Source of the DNA: Dendrophyllia cribrosa
Taxonomy: Eukaryota > Cnidaria > Anthozoa > Scleractinia > Dendrophylliidae
Reading direction: 5' to 3'
Assembly (NCBI GenBank): GCA_024195265.1
Contig: JAJLRJ010000004.1
Span: 28,036,434 to 28,100,433 of the forward strand
DNA length: 64,000 nucleotides
This document shows, in pieces, positions 24,152-35,100 of the stretch. Under the pieces are notes generated by a model. It did not search any database. It was not told where the DNA came from and saw nothing but the letters and a program-made list of their open reading frames with translations. Both the position numbers and the translations under genes were made by a program. Numbering within the stretch: the first letter of the stretch is position 1; every line of letters begins with the position of its first letter.

Positions 24152-25937
24152 TACAACTATGTCATGACTATGTTGCATCTGTTTTTCGCAATCGTCTAGC
24201 TATCCAGAGTACCACAATGAGTCTATGGAGCCAGGATATTTCTTCGAATATAAGATAAAAAAAACTTGTACAATACTTTTCCTTGTTATGAGAGCGGTTT
24301 TCAATTAAAATCGAGTGTCGAAAAACCAAATCCAAAGTGATAAAAAAACAAAACAAAACAAATGCATGTAGCCGGAGACAAGCACATGGAAAACGTGTGC
24401 AAGCAAGTCGCTTTGGCAAGTCGTTTTGGTCTAAGTTCTGATTGGTTCTTGAATCACAACTGACGAATGAATTAAAAACCAAAGCAAACGTGAACAACTT
24501 TCTACAATTTCGAAAATAAAATTAAAACCACTCTTTGACAAAGCAATACTGTTTACCGTGGCAGCAGGTAGCTAAGTAGCGCCTGAAAAGATTCATTCAA
24601 TGGAGGACTTCGAGCTGAATGCGACCAGGGCAAACATGCAGCCAAATAAAGCGTTGTATGGAAATACAGTGTCAAAAAATTTGAATCGGTAAAATATAAA
24701 TTTCAAATATTTGTGAATTGAAAACTGACGATACTTAGAAGAAAACTTGAGGAATGTAACTGTGGTAGAGAGCGTGTATTTTTTTTTGTTTTTCATACTG
24801 ATTTATCAATGAAACTCACTGAAGTCTACGAAAACATTTACAGACAAATCTAGGAAAAACAAAAAAAAATCAATTGTCCGCTTTCAAAGACAGCTACAAC
24901 CCTTATTTGACGAGTAAAATCTGTCCCTTCAACATTTTTTGTACATCGTTTCGATTTTCATATATTAATTTTATTACATTGACCACTCTCCACAGTTATT
25001 CTTTATAGGGGCAACTTCGCAGATTTTTAGTATCACTTTGAAAAGAAAAAGACCATTCATATTTGAATCAATTGAAACCTAAAAAAATATGGGTGGTAAT
25101 AGATTGCAGCTTGAAACAGTGACCTGATATAATTTTTCACGTTGTTATTGTAAGATAGCTGTGTGTTGATATGTGGATTCTTTGGGATGTAGGTTACATA
25201 ATCATACTAAGAATTGAATATTTAAGAAGTTTTTGAGGTCGTTTGTCAGTTGGGAGTTGTCATTCGACGGCATCTCCGTGTTTGGTCCACTTCAAACTCG
25301 AAATGTTACTTTAGTAAAATTTGTATTATGTCTGATCCAGGTTTAGTATATTAGTTGTAGCAAGCTATATGTTAAGGCCGTTTATGCGTGATCAATAAAC
25401 GAGATGCCTCCTCCTGTATGTCTGGTTTTATTACTTGTACAAAGTTAGAAATTATTTTGTTTTCGTTTCACTGCAGAGTGATTAGACAGCAATTATCATT
25501 TACAAGTTATTCCCGTCTGTGTGGGAAAAAAAATGCTGAAACACCGATTATGGCTTGACGTTCCTAGCTACTTAATAAATAACTAAATTGAATTAAGTAA
25601 ATGAAACCAAAGAAAAATAGGACTTTCTCCTGCAATTCAAACAATAGAGACTTAATATTTAAATCTTATTTTTTATTTTTCTGTAATAGGCAACATACAA
25701 CGCGTTGTCGGAGTTTTGGAAAACCATTCCCCATATAACTCAAGGAAAACACCAAAAATTGTTTGGAGCACGCATTTCGAAAAAGAGTATTAAAAACTTT
25801 TCTTACTTAGTTTTTAAATGCTATGGTAAGTACTCATGGTACATAGCTTGGGAGATTTGAAAAAGAAAGAGACCTGTTAAACTTCCACTCCTGCATGTTA
25901 TAACATGTTAATGGCAAAAGAAGGAAACGGGTTTTAT
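24152..25937. other. Intergenic stretch, no gene recognised
   Basis: AT-rich region between the foldback repeat and the 3' end of transporter gene B. On the minus strand an AATAAA starts directly at the stop codon of gene B and another lies near 25671; one of the later signals may serve as its polyadenylation site. Confidence 0.5.
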
Positions 25938-26080
25938 TCAATTAGAAATCGACGGATATTCTTCAACTTCTTTACCGAAGTCTGGCGTCTCTGATAAAAT
26001 AAACTGATGGTCTGATCTTTCGTTTGGTCTGACGGCTTCCACACTGTGACTGTAACCATAGCAAAAATACACGAGGAGCC
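25938..26080 (-). CDS. CAT-type amino acid transporter gene B, last coding exon
   Basis: This exon encodes the last 47 residues of gene B. The acceptor reads aattgttgcag|GGCTCC with the exon starting at 26080, phase 1, matching the donor at 38053. The peptide begins LLVYFCYGYSHSVEAV, the final membrane segment and the family Y-G-x-x-x-S-x-E signature, and ends at a stop at 25938-25940. It was identified by homology to the gene A last exon: both have a tail with a DxxFIL.xTPD segment, which strengthens the assignment. It lies about 12 kb from the preceding exon. Confidence 0.88.
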
Positions 26081-26150
26081 CTGCAACAATTAAACAATAT
26101 GAAAAATGTAACCTTAACTAAGAATTAGGACGACGATGTATTAGTATAGG

Positions 26151-26271
26151 TAATCATACGGTTTCGAGTTCAATTTGGGATTAATTTGCAGGCGGCGAGT
26201 GCAATTTGAGCTTTTTGAAAAACTCACAAGTGCAAATTAATCCCAAATTGAACGAGAAAACCGTATGATTA
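26151..26271. repeat. Palindromic repeat next to the last exon of gene B
   Basis: TAATCATACGGTTT... (26151-26190) and its near reverse complement (26231-26271) form arms of about 40 bp around a 40 bp loop. It lies 70 bp upstream of the exon, in the intron. Confidence 0.8.
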
Positions 26272-26356
26272 CTTATTGATAATTATACATGAAAAAATTT
26301 GCATCCATTTTTGTTTGGAAATTTTTTTTTTGGGAAAATTTTTTTCGATTTGTAAT

Positions 26357-26415
26357 TTGCACTGGTGTTACACTTTTTGCACCGGTGTTACACGTTTTGC
26401 ACTGGTGTTACACTT
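26357..26415 (+). repeat. Short tandem repeat
   Basis: About three copies of a 24 bp unit, TTTTGCACTGGTGTTACAC with small variations. Confidence 0.7.
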
Positions 26416-26494
26416 GAACTGCACTGCTCTTAGCCAATCAGAATCGAGTAATTTTTTCATGTATATTATTATTCCTTTAACTGCATGCATATGG

Positions 26495-26896
26495 GACGTA
26501 TACTTCACCGCGGTCAAACGTCCGAAGCGTTTTTCGTTTTATTTAGTGAGATTTCATTTAATATTAAGTGGAAACATGGGCAAGGATGTGTAAAATAATT
26601 AGTTTATGTGACTATCTTTTCATCTTTTTCAAAATAATGAACTTCTTTTCGTTGAAAACTGACCAAAACGCTTCGTGCCTGAGCAAAATTGTGTTGGCAA
26701 ATAGCGCCGACAATTCTGAAGTTCATAGTTTTCAAACGTTTAGAACTTTTTTTAGTGAACTTTCAAAACGTTTAGTGAATTGACAGTGTATTGGTAATAT
26801 ATTAAACTTTAAACAGTGAAAATGACAACCTTAACTTTGAAGTACTTTGCTTAACTTTTGCAAATTTCTCTCGTTTGACCGCGGTGGAGACGTATA
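26495..26896. mobile_element. TIR element, about 400 bp
   Basis: Termini ACGTATACTTCACCGCGGTC (from 26496) and GACCGCGGTGGAGACGTAT (to about 26895) are reverse complements with small differences. No coding frame is recognised. Confidence 0.65.
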
Positions 26897-26919
26897 CCAT
26901 CTGTTATTATGACTTAAAG

Positions 26920-27404
26920 GGACCGGACACTGTCCCGGCTGAAATATCGTGTTTCATGATTATATGGCCAGGAGCTTGCTTTAAGCTTACTCTATTATCT
27001 TAAAGGAACACTGTCCCGGCTGATATATCGTGTATTCATGATTATGGTCAGAAGCTTGCTTTAAGCTTACTCTATTATCTTAAAGGAACACTGTCCTGGC
27101 TGATATATCATGTATTCATGATTATGGTCAGAAGCTTGCTTTAAGCTTACTCTATTATCTTAAAGGAACACTGTCCTGGCTGATATATCGTGTATTCATG
27201 ATTATGGTCAGGAGCTTGCTTTAAGCTTACTCTATTATCTTAAAGGAACACTGTCCTGGCTGATATATCGTGTATTCATGATTATGGACAGGAGCTTGCT
27301 TTAAGCTTACTTTACTATCTTAAAGGAACACTGTCCTGCCTGATATATCATGTATTCATGATTAAGGACAGGAGCTTGCTTTAAGCTTACTTTACTATCT
27401 TAAA
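26920..27404 (+). repeat. 80 bp tandem array, six copies
   Basis: Units start at about 26920, 27005, 27085, 27165, 27245 and 27325. Each begins GGAACACTGTCC and contains CATGATTATGG and GCTTGCTTTAAGCTTAC. The first copy is about 85 bp and more diverged. There are no unique spacers between units. Confidence 0.95.
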
Positions 27405-27466
27405 ATTGGAAGAAACCATCGTCAAAAATGATGGAAGCAAAGAAAGATGAACTAAATAACAGACAA

Positions 27467-27497
<31 letters not shown>
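27467..27497 (+). repeat. (AAT)n microsatellite
   Basis: About ten AAT repeats, followed by a GGGAACCCAACTCGCC-AAGG segment that looks repeat-derived. Confidence 0.9.
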
Positions 27498-27501
<4 letters not shown>

Positions 27502-28005
27502 TATTTAATGAGGGAACCCAACTCGCCAAGGCGGTTTTCAGTGGGGCCCTCGCTAATATTAATTACCTAATTACATACAACATTAATAAAAAGTAAATAT
27601 ATAATTATATGCAGATATAAAAAATCAACTTAAAATTAGTACAAATTAATTAAAAAATTAAAAATAGTTAAAGAATTTGTTTCTTTAAAGTCAATTGGAA
27701 GGCTGTTTCAGTCTTTCGCAGCTTGATAATTATGGTTAGACAAGTCAAAATTTCACAAGAATGGCAAGTTTGATTATGACCCCCTGTCAATAAATCAAAC
27801 TTCATGAACTGTAATCCACTTTAATCCTCGAGCTACAGTCAGCCCTCTCGCTCGGAGCTTAATGTAGCATAAGTACCTAAGATTATTGCTACTCCCCCTG
27901 GATCAGATGCTATCCATCGCAGGGTTACCCACAGTATTATCTCGCCAGTACCTATTTATACACCTGGGCGGAGAGAGAAATGTTGCGTAAAGCTGCTTGT
28001 CTAAA
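27498..28005. other. Non-coding stretch, no gene recognised
   Basis: Intronic sequence of gene B between the microsatellite and the 406 bp MITE. Only short frames are present. Confidence 0.5.
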
Positions 28006-28411
28006 GGCCCTGTCACACTATTGCGTATGAGAGAAACGTATGAGTTGCGTATGAAAATTCATAAAATAATTTTCATACGCACAAAATGCCCTTGAAAATA
28101 CAGCGTTTGACCAGCGTACTTGACCTATGAGTAACGTACCTCTAGCGTAACTCTCGCGTATTCAGCGTATGCCTAGCGTATGCTTAGCGTATAAACCATA
28201 CGTCCGAATACGCACAAAATTTTTAAGCATGCTTAAAAAAAATTTCTGCCTCTCCGTATGCTAGCGTATGCCACCGTAAGCGACCGTGCTTGAAACGTAT
28301 ACAACCTATTCCTAACGTAGCCCTAGCGTATGTCAGCGTATACGAGCGTATGAGTGATATTTTTCATACGCTGGCATACGCTTGTACGATACGCAATAGT
28401 GTGACAGGGCC
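28006..28411. mobile_element. MITE with GGCCCTGTCACACT termini, 406 bp
   Basis: The first and last 22 bp are perfect reverse complements (GGCCCTGTCACACTATTGCG...). The interior is built from many direct and inverted copies of GCGTATG, so it folds extensively. No coding frame, and no convincing target duplication beside the ends. Confidence 0.85.
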
Positions 28412-29439
28412 ATAAGGAAACAACACGACTGTTCAGACAAGGCTTCGAACTACTGACCGTCAGATATGCGCTAACCCGAACCATTTCAGTAATGCGCCTC
28501 CACCATAAAGTCAATGAAACAATTGAATCCTTACACGTAAAATTTCCAACTGGATGGCTTGTGTAAATGGTAAACACCCCTGATGTTTTAACAAATTCCT
28601 GATGTAGGCGTAGCAAATCTCTCTCTGATGTAGGCGTAGCAAATCTCGGTCCCAGTCCCTTTTCAATACTATATAAGTATAGTTTTTCAACACTGTAACG
28701 GTCACTTTTGAAAATGTATGTAGTAGCATACGAAACGTCAAGTTTTATAAAAAATGAATAAGTTCAATATGTTTATCACCGCGGTTTGTGTTCTATTTCT
28801 TATCAAGCTACGATGGCCCCAGAACAAAAGTCTTTAGGCGTAGCAAATTTTACTGCGGAATTCCGGAATCCTGCCCACCTTGGATTCTTAAGTCCATATG
28901 CATAGGGCTATTTTTATTGTCAAACAGGTTTCGAGGAGAACTTGGACGTTCTCATTGTAAAGAGAAACAGCTGATACGTAATATTTAAAAAAGAATCTCG
29001 AATTTTGGTTATTTCGACACGGAATGCTACAAATGTACACAAAGAAACAAGTGGCTGATCTTTTGTGTTCAAAGGCAACGAGACCCAAATGGTGAAAATG
29101 TTTTCCATTCTTGAATAATATTAACCCCGCCCACACCCTTTTTATTGCTCTGATCTCCCCACCTTACACCACTTGTAACCACCGAGATAACAGGTTAATT
29201 AATCTCTAAATCCAAAATGTCGTTTCTGTAAAACCTCATTTAAAACCGCTTTGAAAAAGTGGGGGAAATTGAATTGCCTGTATAATCTTAAAAACTTTCC
29301 GAAGGAATTTACTGAAAAGGAAGGACGACACAAATTAAGGGTGGATAAGATGAAGCTGTCAAAAATCTGTAGCCAACTTATACATATATATATAACCGTA
29401 AATTGCTTTATCGTAACTTCAAAATGCCAACATAATCAC
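28412..29439. other. Non-coding stretch with possible Penelope-like tail
   Basis: No gene is recognised. Around 28700-28740 the arrangement GTATG-TAGTAG-CATAC-GAAACGTC resembles the hairpin plus GAAACG motif of the Penelope-like tails in this window. TGATGTAGGCGTAGCAAATC is repeated in tandem near 28595-28650. Confidence 0.4.
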
Positions 29440-30315
29440 TATCCACCACGGTATGACCATCAACACCATTGCCCACATGACCATCATACTCACCATAACT
29501 GCTACACAACGACCAGGATTAGTACCAGCGCTACCATCGCCAGCACCATCAACACCATGTTATTTACCACGCCACCACCAACGCCACAACCATCATCACC
29601 ATGTACTCATCATACCTGTCGCCACCACCATCATCATCAGCAACAACATGACCATAATCATCACAACCACCATCATCAACAGCAAGATCATGACCATAAC
29701 CATTACCAATCATCATCACCAGCAAGCTCAAGACCATCATCATTACCACCACCTTCATCAGCTGCAACAGCAACAGCCACATGACCATCAACATTACCAA
29801 CACCTTCATCATGATCACCAGCAGCAAAAACCATGCCCATCATCTTTACCACCACCATCAGCCGCAGCAACCTCATGACCATCATTAATACCATCACCAC
29901 CCTCATCAGCAGGCACATGACCATCATCATTACCACCACCACCCTCATCAGCAGGCACATGACCATCATCATTACCACCACCACCCTCATCAGCAGACAC
30001 ATGATCATCATCATTACCACCACCCTCATCAGCAGGCACATGATCATCATCATTACCACCACCACCCTCATCAGCGGGCACATGATCATCATCTATACCA
30101 CCACCACCCTCATCAGCAGGCACATGATCATCATCATTACCACCTCCCTCATCAGCAGACACATGATCATCATCATTACCACCACCATCATCGGCGTCAA
30201 GCTCATGACCATCATCAATACTACCACCCTCATCAGCAGCAACCACATGACCATCATAATTACCATCACCATCATGTTCAGCAGGAACCACATGACCATC
30301 ACCATTACCACCACC
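29440..30315 (+). repeat. CAT/CAC-rich tract with 39-42 bp minisatellite
   Basis: The tract is built from CAT, CAC and CAG triplets. At about 29885-30232 it forms a regular array of 39-42 bp units containing CCTCATCAGCAGGCACATGA. Long frames run through it on both strands: His/Gln-rich on the plus strand, Gly/Asp-rich (DEGGGG-DDDHVPA) on the minus strand. These follow from triplet repetition, so I do not call a gene. It lies in the last intron of gene B, just left of the transposon. Confidence 0.85.
30237..30315 (+). repeat. 79 bp direct repeat, left copy
   Basis: Matches 37844-37922 at 78 of 79 positions (C against G near the end). The two copies bracket the 7.5 kb transposon. The segment is not part of the regular 39-42 bp units, as ATGTTCAGCAGGAACCAC occurs only in these two places. 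Confidence 0.85.
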
Positions 30316-30321
30316 GTCTAG

Positions 30322-30460
30322 GAGGCAAAATTCAAAAGATGCCTACAAATACAAAAACGTAGCACCCCCTTTACAGAAAAGGTTCGTTGCATTTTTTGGG
30401 TAAAGGGACATCTGAGCAACATTTTCAGGTATGATGTACTAAGGGGAAGGTGGGTCATTA
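30322..30460 (+). repeat. Left terminal inverted repeat of the nuclease transposon
   Basis: Pairs with the complement of about 37690-37824. The best block is ACGTAGCACCCCCTTTACAG; the intervening parts differ by indels. Confidence 0.75.
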
Positions 30461-32174
30461 ATTCGCTACACATAAAAGATTAAGGGTGGGTTTAGCAAAT
30501 CAAGATATTTCTAAAATAGTAGAAACATGAAAACTCTGAGTGTTCAAAGCTTACCAATTTCGTTTAAAAGTTCTATTTTCTTGAGAGCATTATGTTATTC
30601 TGAAATTAATTACACACTGGCGATTTAAACATTTAAAATATTTATAATGAACTTATTTTATCCACCACTGTTGCCATGGTAACCATCGTTTTATAGTTCA
30701 TTATTATAAATATTATTTACACAATTTGTAATTAATGAACATGAATAAAGAATCGTTAACAAAAAAGAGTATTTAAAAAGCCAGATGACACTTCAAAAGT
30801 TTAAATCGCTTTACATATAGAAAATTAGTTGACAGTCTGTTTTTAAATGAGAGAATTAATTAACTCTATTCAGACCGGGCTGTTTTTGGACCTTCTACGA
30901 CGACCGGGGAGGGACTTCAGAGGCCCCAAACTCGTAACTCCAAGAATATTGTTGCTATAACAATGAAACTTTGCCAGCACATAGTACGTCTGAAACTGTT
31001 TCCTTTGACGTCCGCAACTTGAGTTAATGATGTCACATGACGCGGGAATTACGTCATGATTTCTGACTGGCGGCCATCTTGGTTCGCCATCTTGGATTTC
31101 TATAGTTCTCCAAAACCTCAAAAACGCTCAAAATTGATCAATACCCATTAAACACAAATAATAGAGGTAAAATGATCTAAAGTGTTGAATTTACGATGAA
31201 AAATGGAAAAATACCCATTAAAATTGAAAGAAAACTGAAATTTTGAAAAACGTGCCTGTCAAAATACGGTTGCCATGGAAACGTCAAAAATGTTCAACGA
31301 GAGACAATAATGTCAAAATGTTTTCAGGTAAATTTTGGGAAAAGTCACCAAATTTGGTGGTTATAACTTTGACGGTTTTGAATTTATGCATGTTGAAAGT
31401 TGGTGGAGACCTCAAAAGAAACCAATCCCCCACCCCCCCACCCTCCGTCGCGGTCTTGACACTGATTTCTTTGTAAATAACGAGTAAAGCTCTTTTCCCT
31501 AATACTAGCTAACACACTGAACAAATATTTTTACCAGAAGCTAATTCAAAGAACATACCTCTTTTATTTAAGTGGAAAACCCCCTAAATTCAGCATATTG
31601 AACTTCGTTTTCCTAATTTGGAAACTAAAACCACAATGCATTGCGGCCTTTTTTGACCATGCTATGGAGGCGTCCATGTTGGATGGATATTTGCTTTTCA
31701 GTCAAGGTAAAATGAATATTCATATAGTTTATGAACTTATGAAACATTTTTTTTTTCAACTTATTTTTACACCTTTGTAACGTTATAATTAGTCTCAATT
31801 TTAAAGAGCAAAATAAGAAGCTAAGAGAGTTGTTTTTCTCCACGTTTTTTTAAAACAAATTGTGCTAGTAGAGGAAATTAAACAGAGTCTGAGTCTTAGT
31901 TCTGAGTCTCAAATAGGAGGAGCAAATGAATTTTCATCGTTTTTTCATACTTTTGCATCATTTTTAAAATTACAATTATTCTATTTTACTCGCTCACAAG
32001 AAGTTTATAAACCCATTAAATACATTAAAAGAATTTTCACTGGAAATCACTCATAAAATTTGCCTAGCCTTTAATCATCAACGACACGGTTGATTACATG
32101 TATCACTATGAACTAAGCGTTTTGTTAATAGCCTAATTTGTAATTAATAACAGGAGGTATCACCATAAATCACT
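30461..32174. other. 5' subterminal region of the transposon
   Basis: No coding frame. Two X-box-like palindromes lie here, GTTGCCATGGTAAC at 30670-30683 and GTTGCCATGGAAAC at 31269-31282. A splice acceptor-like sequence (taattaataacag) at about 32138-32150 precedes the gene start, so a 5' non-coding exon is possible. Confidence 0.5.
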
Positions 32175-35100
32175 ATGGAAGATGAAGAAACCCTGCTGCT
32201 ACTTCCTCCTAAGCGGCGCAAAATCATTAACTGGTCAAAGTGTTTAATTTGCCAAGTAGATGGCAGTGAAGCTGTAAGACAGGGAACAGAAACGGGGATT
32301 AACGCGTTTACTGCTGCTTGTAGGCAACGGAAAGATGACGTGTACAACAAAATTTCTAAAGATTTAGAGCGTCTTTCAGAGTTTCAAGTTGTTTGGCATG
32401 GCAAGTGCTATCAAAGCTACACAAGTAAGCGGAATCTAAGCTTCGTTAAACCAAAGCCTCTATCATACCTATCCTCTTCCCTGCCTAATGAAACAAGTGA
32501 ATCGCCAGATGAAAGGATATCAAGATCAAAGGTGGACTGGGGACTGTGTATGTTTTGCCAGAAAAAGAAGCACCATGGAATCAAGGATTTGTGCAATGTT
32601 TGCACATTTGATGCGTGCAAAACTATTGAAACTGCTGCAGAACTCAGGGGTGATGAAGTGATGATGATTCGTATAAAAGGCATCGACTTAATTGCTGCTG
32701 AAGCGAAGTATCACAAAAGTTGTCACTCACAGTATGTCAGTAAATCGAACTTGAAACAGCAGATTTTCAAGGAAAGCAACACACAGGAAGAAAGTTTGTA
32801 TGTCAAGGCCTTCCAAAAGATAGCAAGTGACATACAAGCGGGAATGGCTAGAGGAGAGGCGTATGATATGCAGTCCTTGCTAACACGTTTTAAGGTGGCA
32901 CTGAGGGAACAAGATGTGGCGATAGCAGATAGCTACAGGAGCGAGAAACTAAAACGAAGACTTCAAAATTATTTTGGAGATTCACTCGTCTTTCACAAGC
33001 AAAACGATCCATCAAAGCCTGAATTAATATACTCAAGCCACATCTCTTTAAAAGAAATTATCAACGCTGCTTCTAAATCACTGAACACCTCAATGTCAAC
33101 TTCAGCAATTCCAACCACGACTGATGAAGATTTAGAGAAGAAACAGACGCTGTACCACGCGGCACAAATCATCAAGGCAGAAATAAAGAATTGTCAGGGA
33201 ATCGAAATACAGCCATTAGCTGCCGAGGAACTAACTCTGAACAGATCAAAGGCCCTTATTCCTGCCAGCTTAATGAAATTTCTTTCGTGGGTGATAGCTA
33301 GACAAAGTAGTAGTGATGATGTGGAAGTCACAGCAAGCCTAAGTGAAGCTGACGAGAGGCATGTGGTCATGATAGGTCAAGACATTCTGCACTCAGCAAC
33401 ACATGGAAGAATCAAGACCCCCAAACATGTTAGTTTAGCCATGTCGATTCGTCACCTGACTGGATCAAAGCAGCTAATTACCATGCTCAACCGTATGGGA
33501 CACTGTTCTTCGTATGATGAAGTTGAGGCTGTTGATACAAGCCTTGCAATGGAAGTTTTAGCTAAGTCGGAGACAATGGGAGTGATAATACCATCTAACA
33601 TTGTTCCTGGTGGATTTATACAAGCCGCTGCGGACAATAATGACATAAACGAAGAAACCCTAGATGGGAAACAGACAACCCATGCTACAACCATTGTTCT
33701 GTTCCAGCGAGGTCAGTTTGGTCCGTTTCCAGAACCAGTGAAGCTTGCAAGTCACTCTATAAGGAAACGAGCCCTCTCAGGAACATCCGTTCTTCAGCCT
33801 ATTTCTGAGTGTAGCGTTTATGGCAGGCGTCCGTCTGTTGGCAGCTTCCTCAACAAGGTTGACAAAGGCTGGTATGAGTGTAATGTTCGTCTTGATTCAG
33901 AAGCTCAAGAGAAAGACATGGCTTGGACTCTTCTTCGACAATGTTCCACTACGTTGTTCCAAGTGGATCTTGCCTCAACACAGTCAGCACCTTGCCTGGT
34001 TCCTGGATGGAGTGGTTTCAATGCTGTTGTGTCGTCTTCAGCTTCACCGTTAACCAACATTGGATATTGTCCGATGATTGCCGGTCCATCAACGGAGTAC
34101 AGTACCATCTATACAGTGATGAAGAATGTACACAAGATGACCACCAGTCTTGGACAATCCCAAAGTGTGATAACGTTTGATTTAGCTATTTATATGAAAG
34201 CTAAGGAGATCCAGTGGCGTTTTCCTGATGAGTTTAAAGACATGATAATCCGTATGGGAGGGTTTCATATCGCATTGAACTACCTTGCGGTCATTGGAAA
34301 GCAATTTGAAGACAGCGGGCTTGAAGACTTGCTGGTAGAATCAGGTGTGTTTGGAAGCAACACTGCATCAGTCCTTCTCAAAGGAAAATCGTACAATCGA
34401 GGAGTACGAGCTCACAAGATTGCTGCAGAGGCAATGCAACGGCTGCAATGGCAGGGGTTTAGCAAATGGCTGGCGGAAAAGAACGTTGTCGCCCCGGAAG
34501 AAGAAGAGAGAACCTTGCACCTCATTCAAAAGTGCCGAGCATCATTTGCAAAGAAGGAGCCAGTACAACCGAGTTTTCAAGCTCTTTGTGGTGAGATGAG
34601 TAGCCTTTGTGACCTTCTTAACACTTATCAAGACGAGAGCAGAGCTAAATCATATTTGTTTTATTTCTGGGACTCTTACATTCAGATGGTCCAGTTGTTA
34701 CTCCGCTACATTAGAGCTGAGAGAGAGGGGTCGTGGCCACTACACCTCTCAGCAACTGCTCAGATGGCTCCCCATTTCTTTGCAATGGACAGAACCAATT
34801 ACGCAAGATGGTTGCCAGTGTACCTTGGGGACATGCACCAACTTTCAGTGAAGGCACCCGAAATCCATCAAGAGTTTATGAACGGAGGTCATCCTGTTAG
34901 CAGGTCCACTCAGCCATTTGGCCAAGTTTGGACAGATATGGCCCTCGAACAGAGTGTAAATATGGACAGCAAGTCGAAAGGAGGGATTGTGGGGATATCT
35001 TTGAAGCCCAGTGCACTTGAACGGTGGTTCCTCACCGTTCATGAAAGAGCGGCCATCACTACCCGTGTTAAGACTATGTGCAACATGGGAGAATGTGAGG

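Noticed and set aside
26920..27404. CRISPR-like array
   Set aside because: The 80 bp units are contiguous with no unique spacers, and the DNA is from an animal.
29251..30321. Long His/Gln-rich and Gly/Asp-rich frames on both strands
   Set aside because: They arise from CAT/CAC triplet repetition in a minisatellite; frames are open on both strands and no conserved domain is present.
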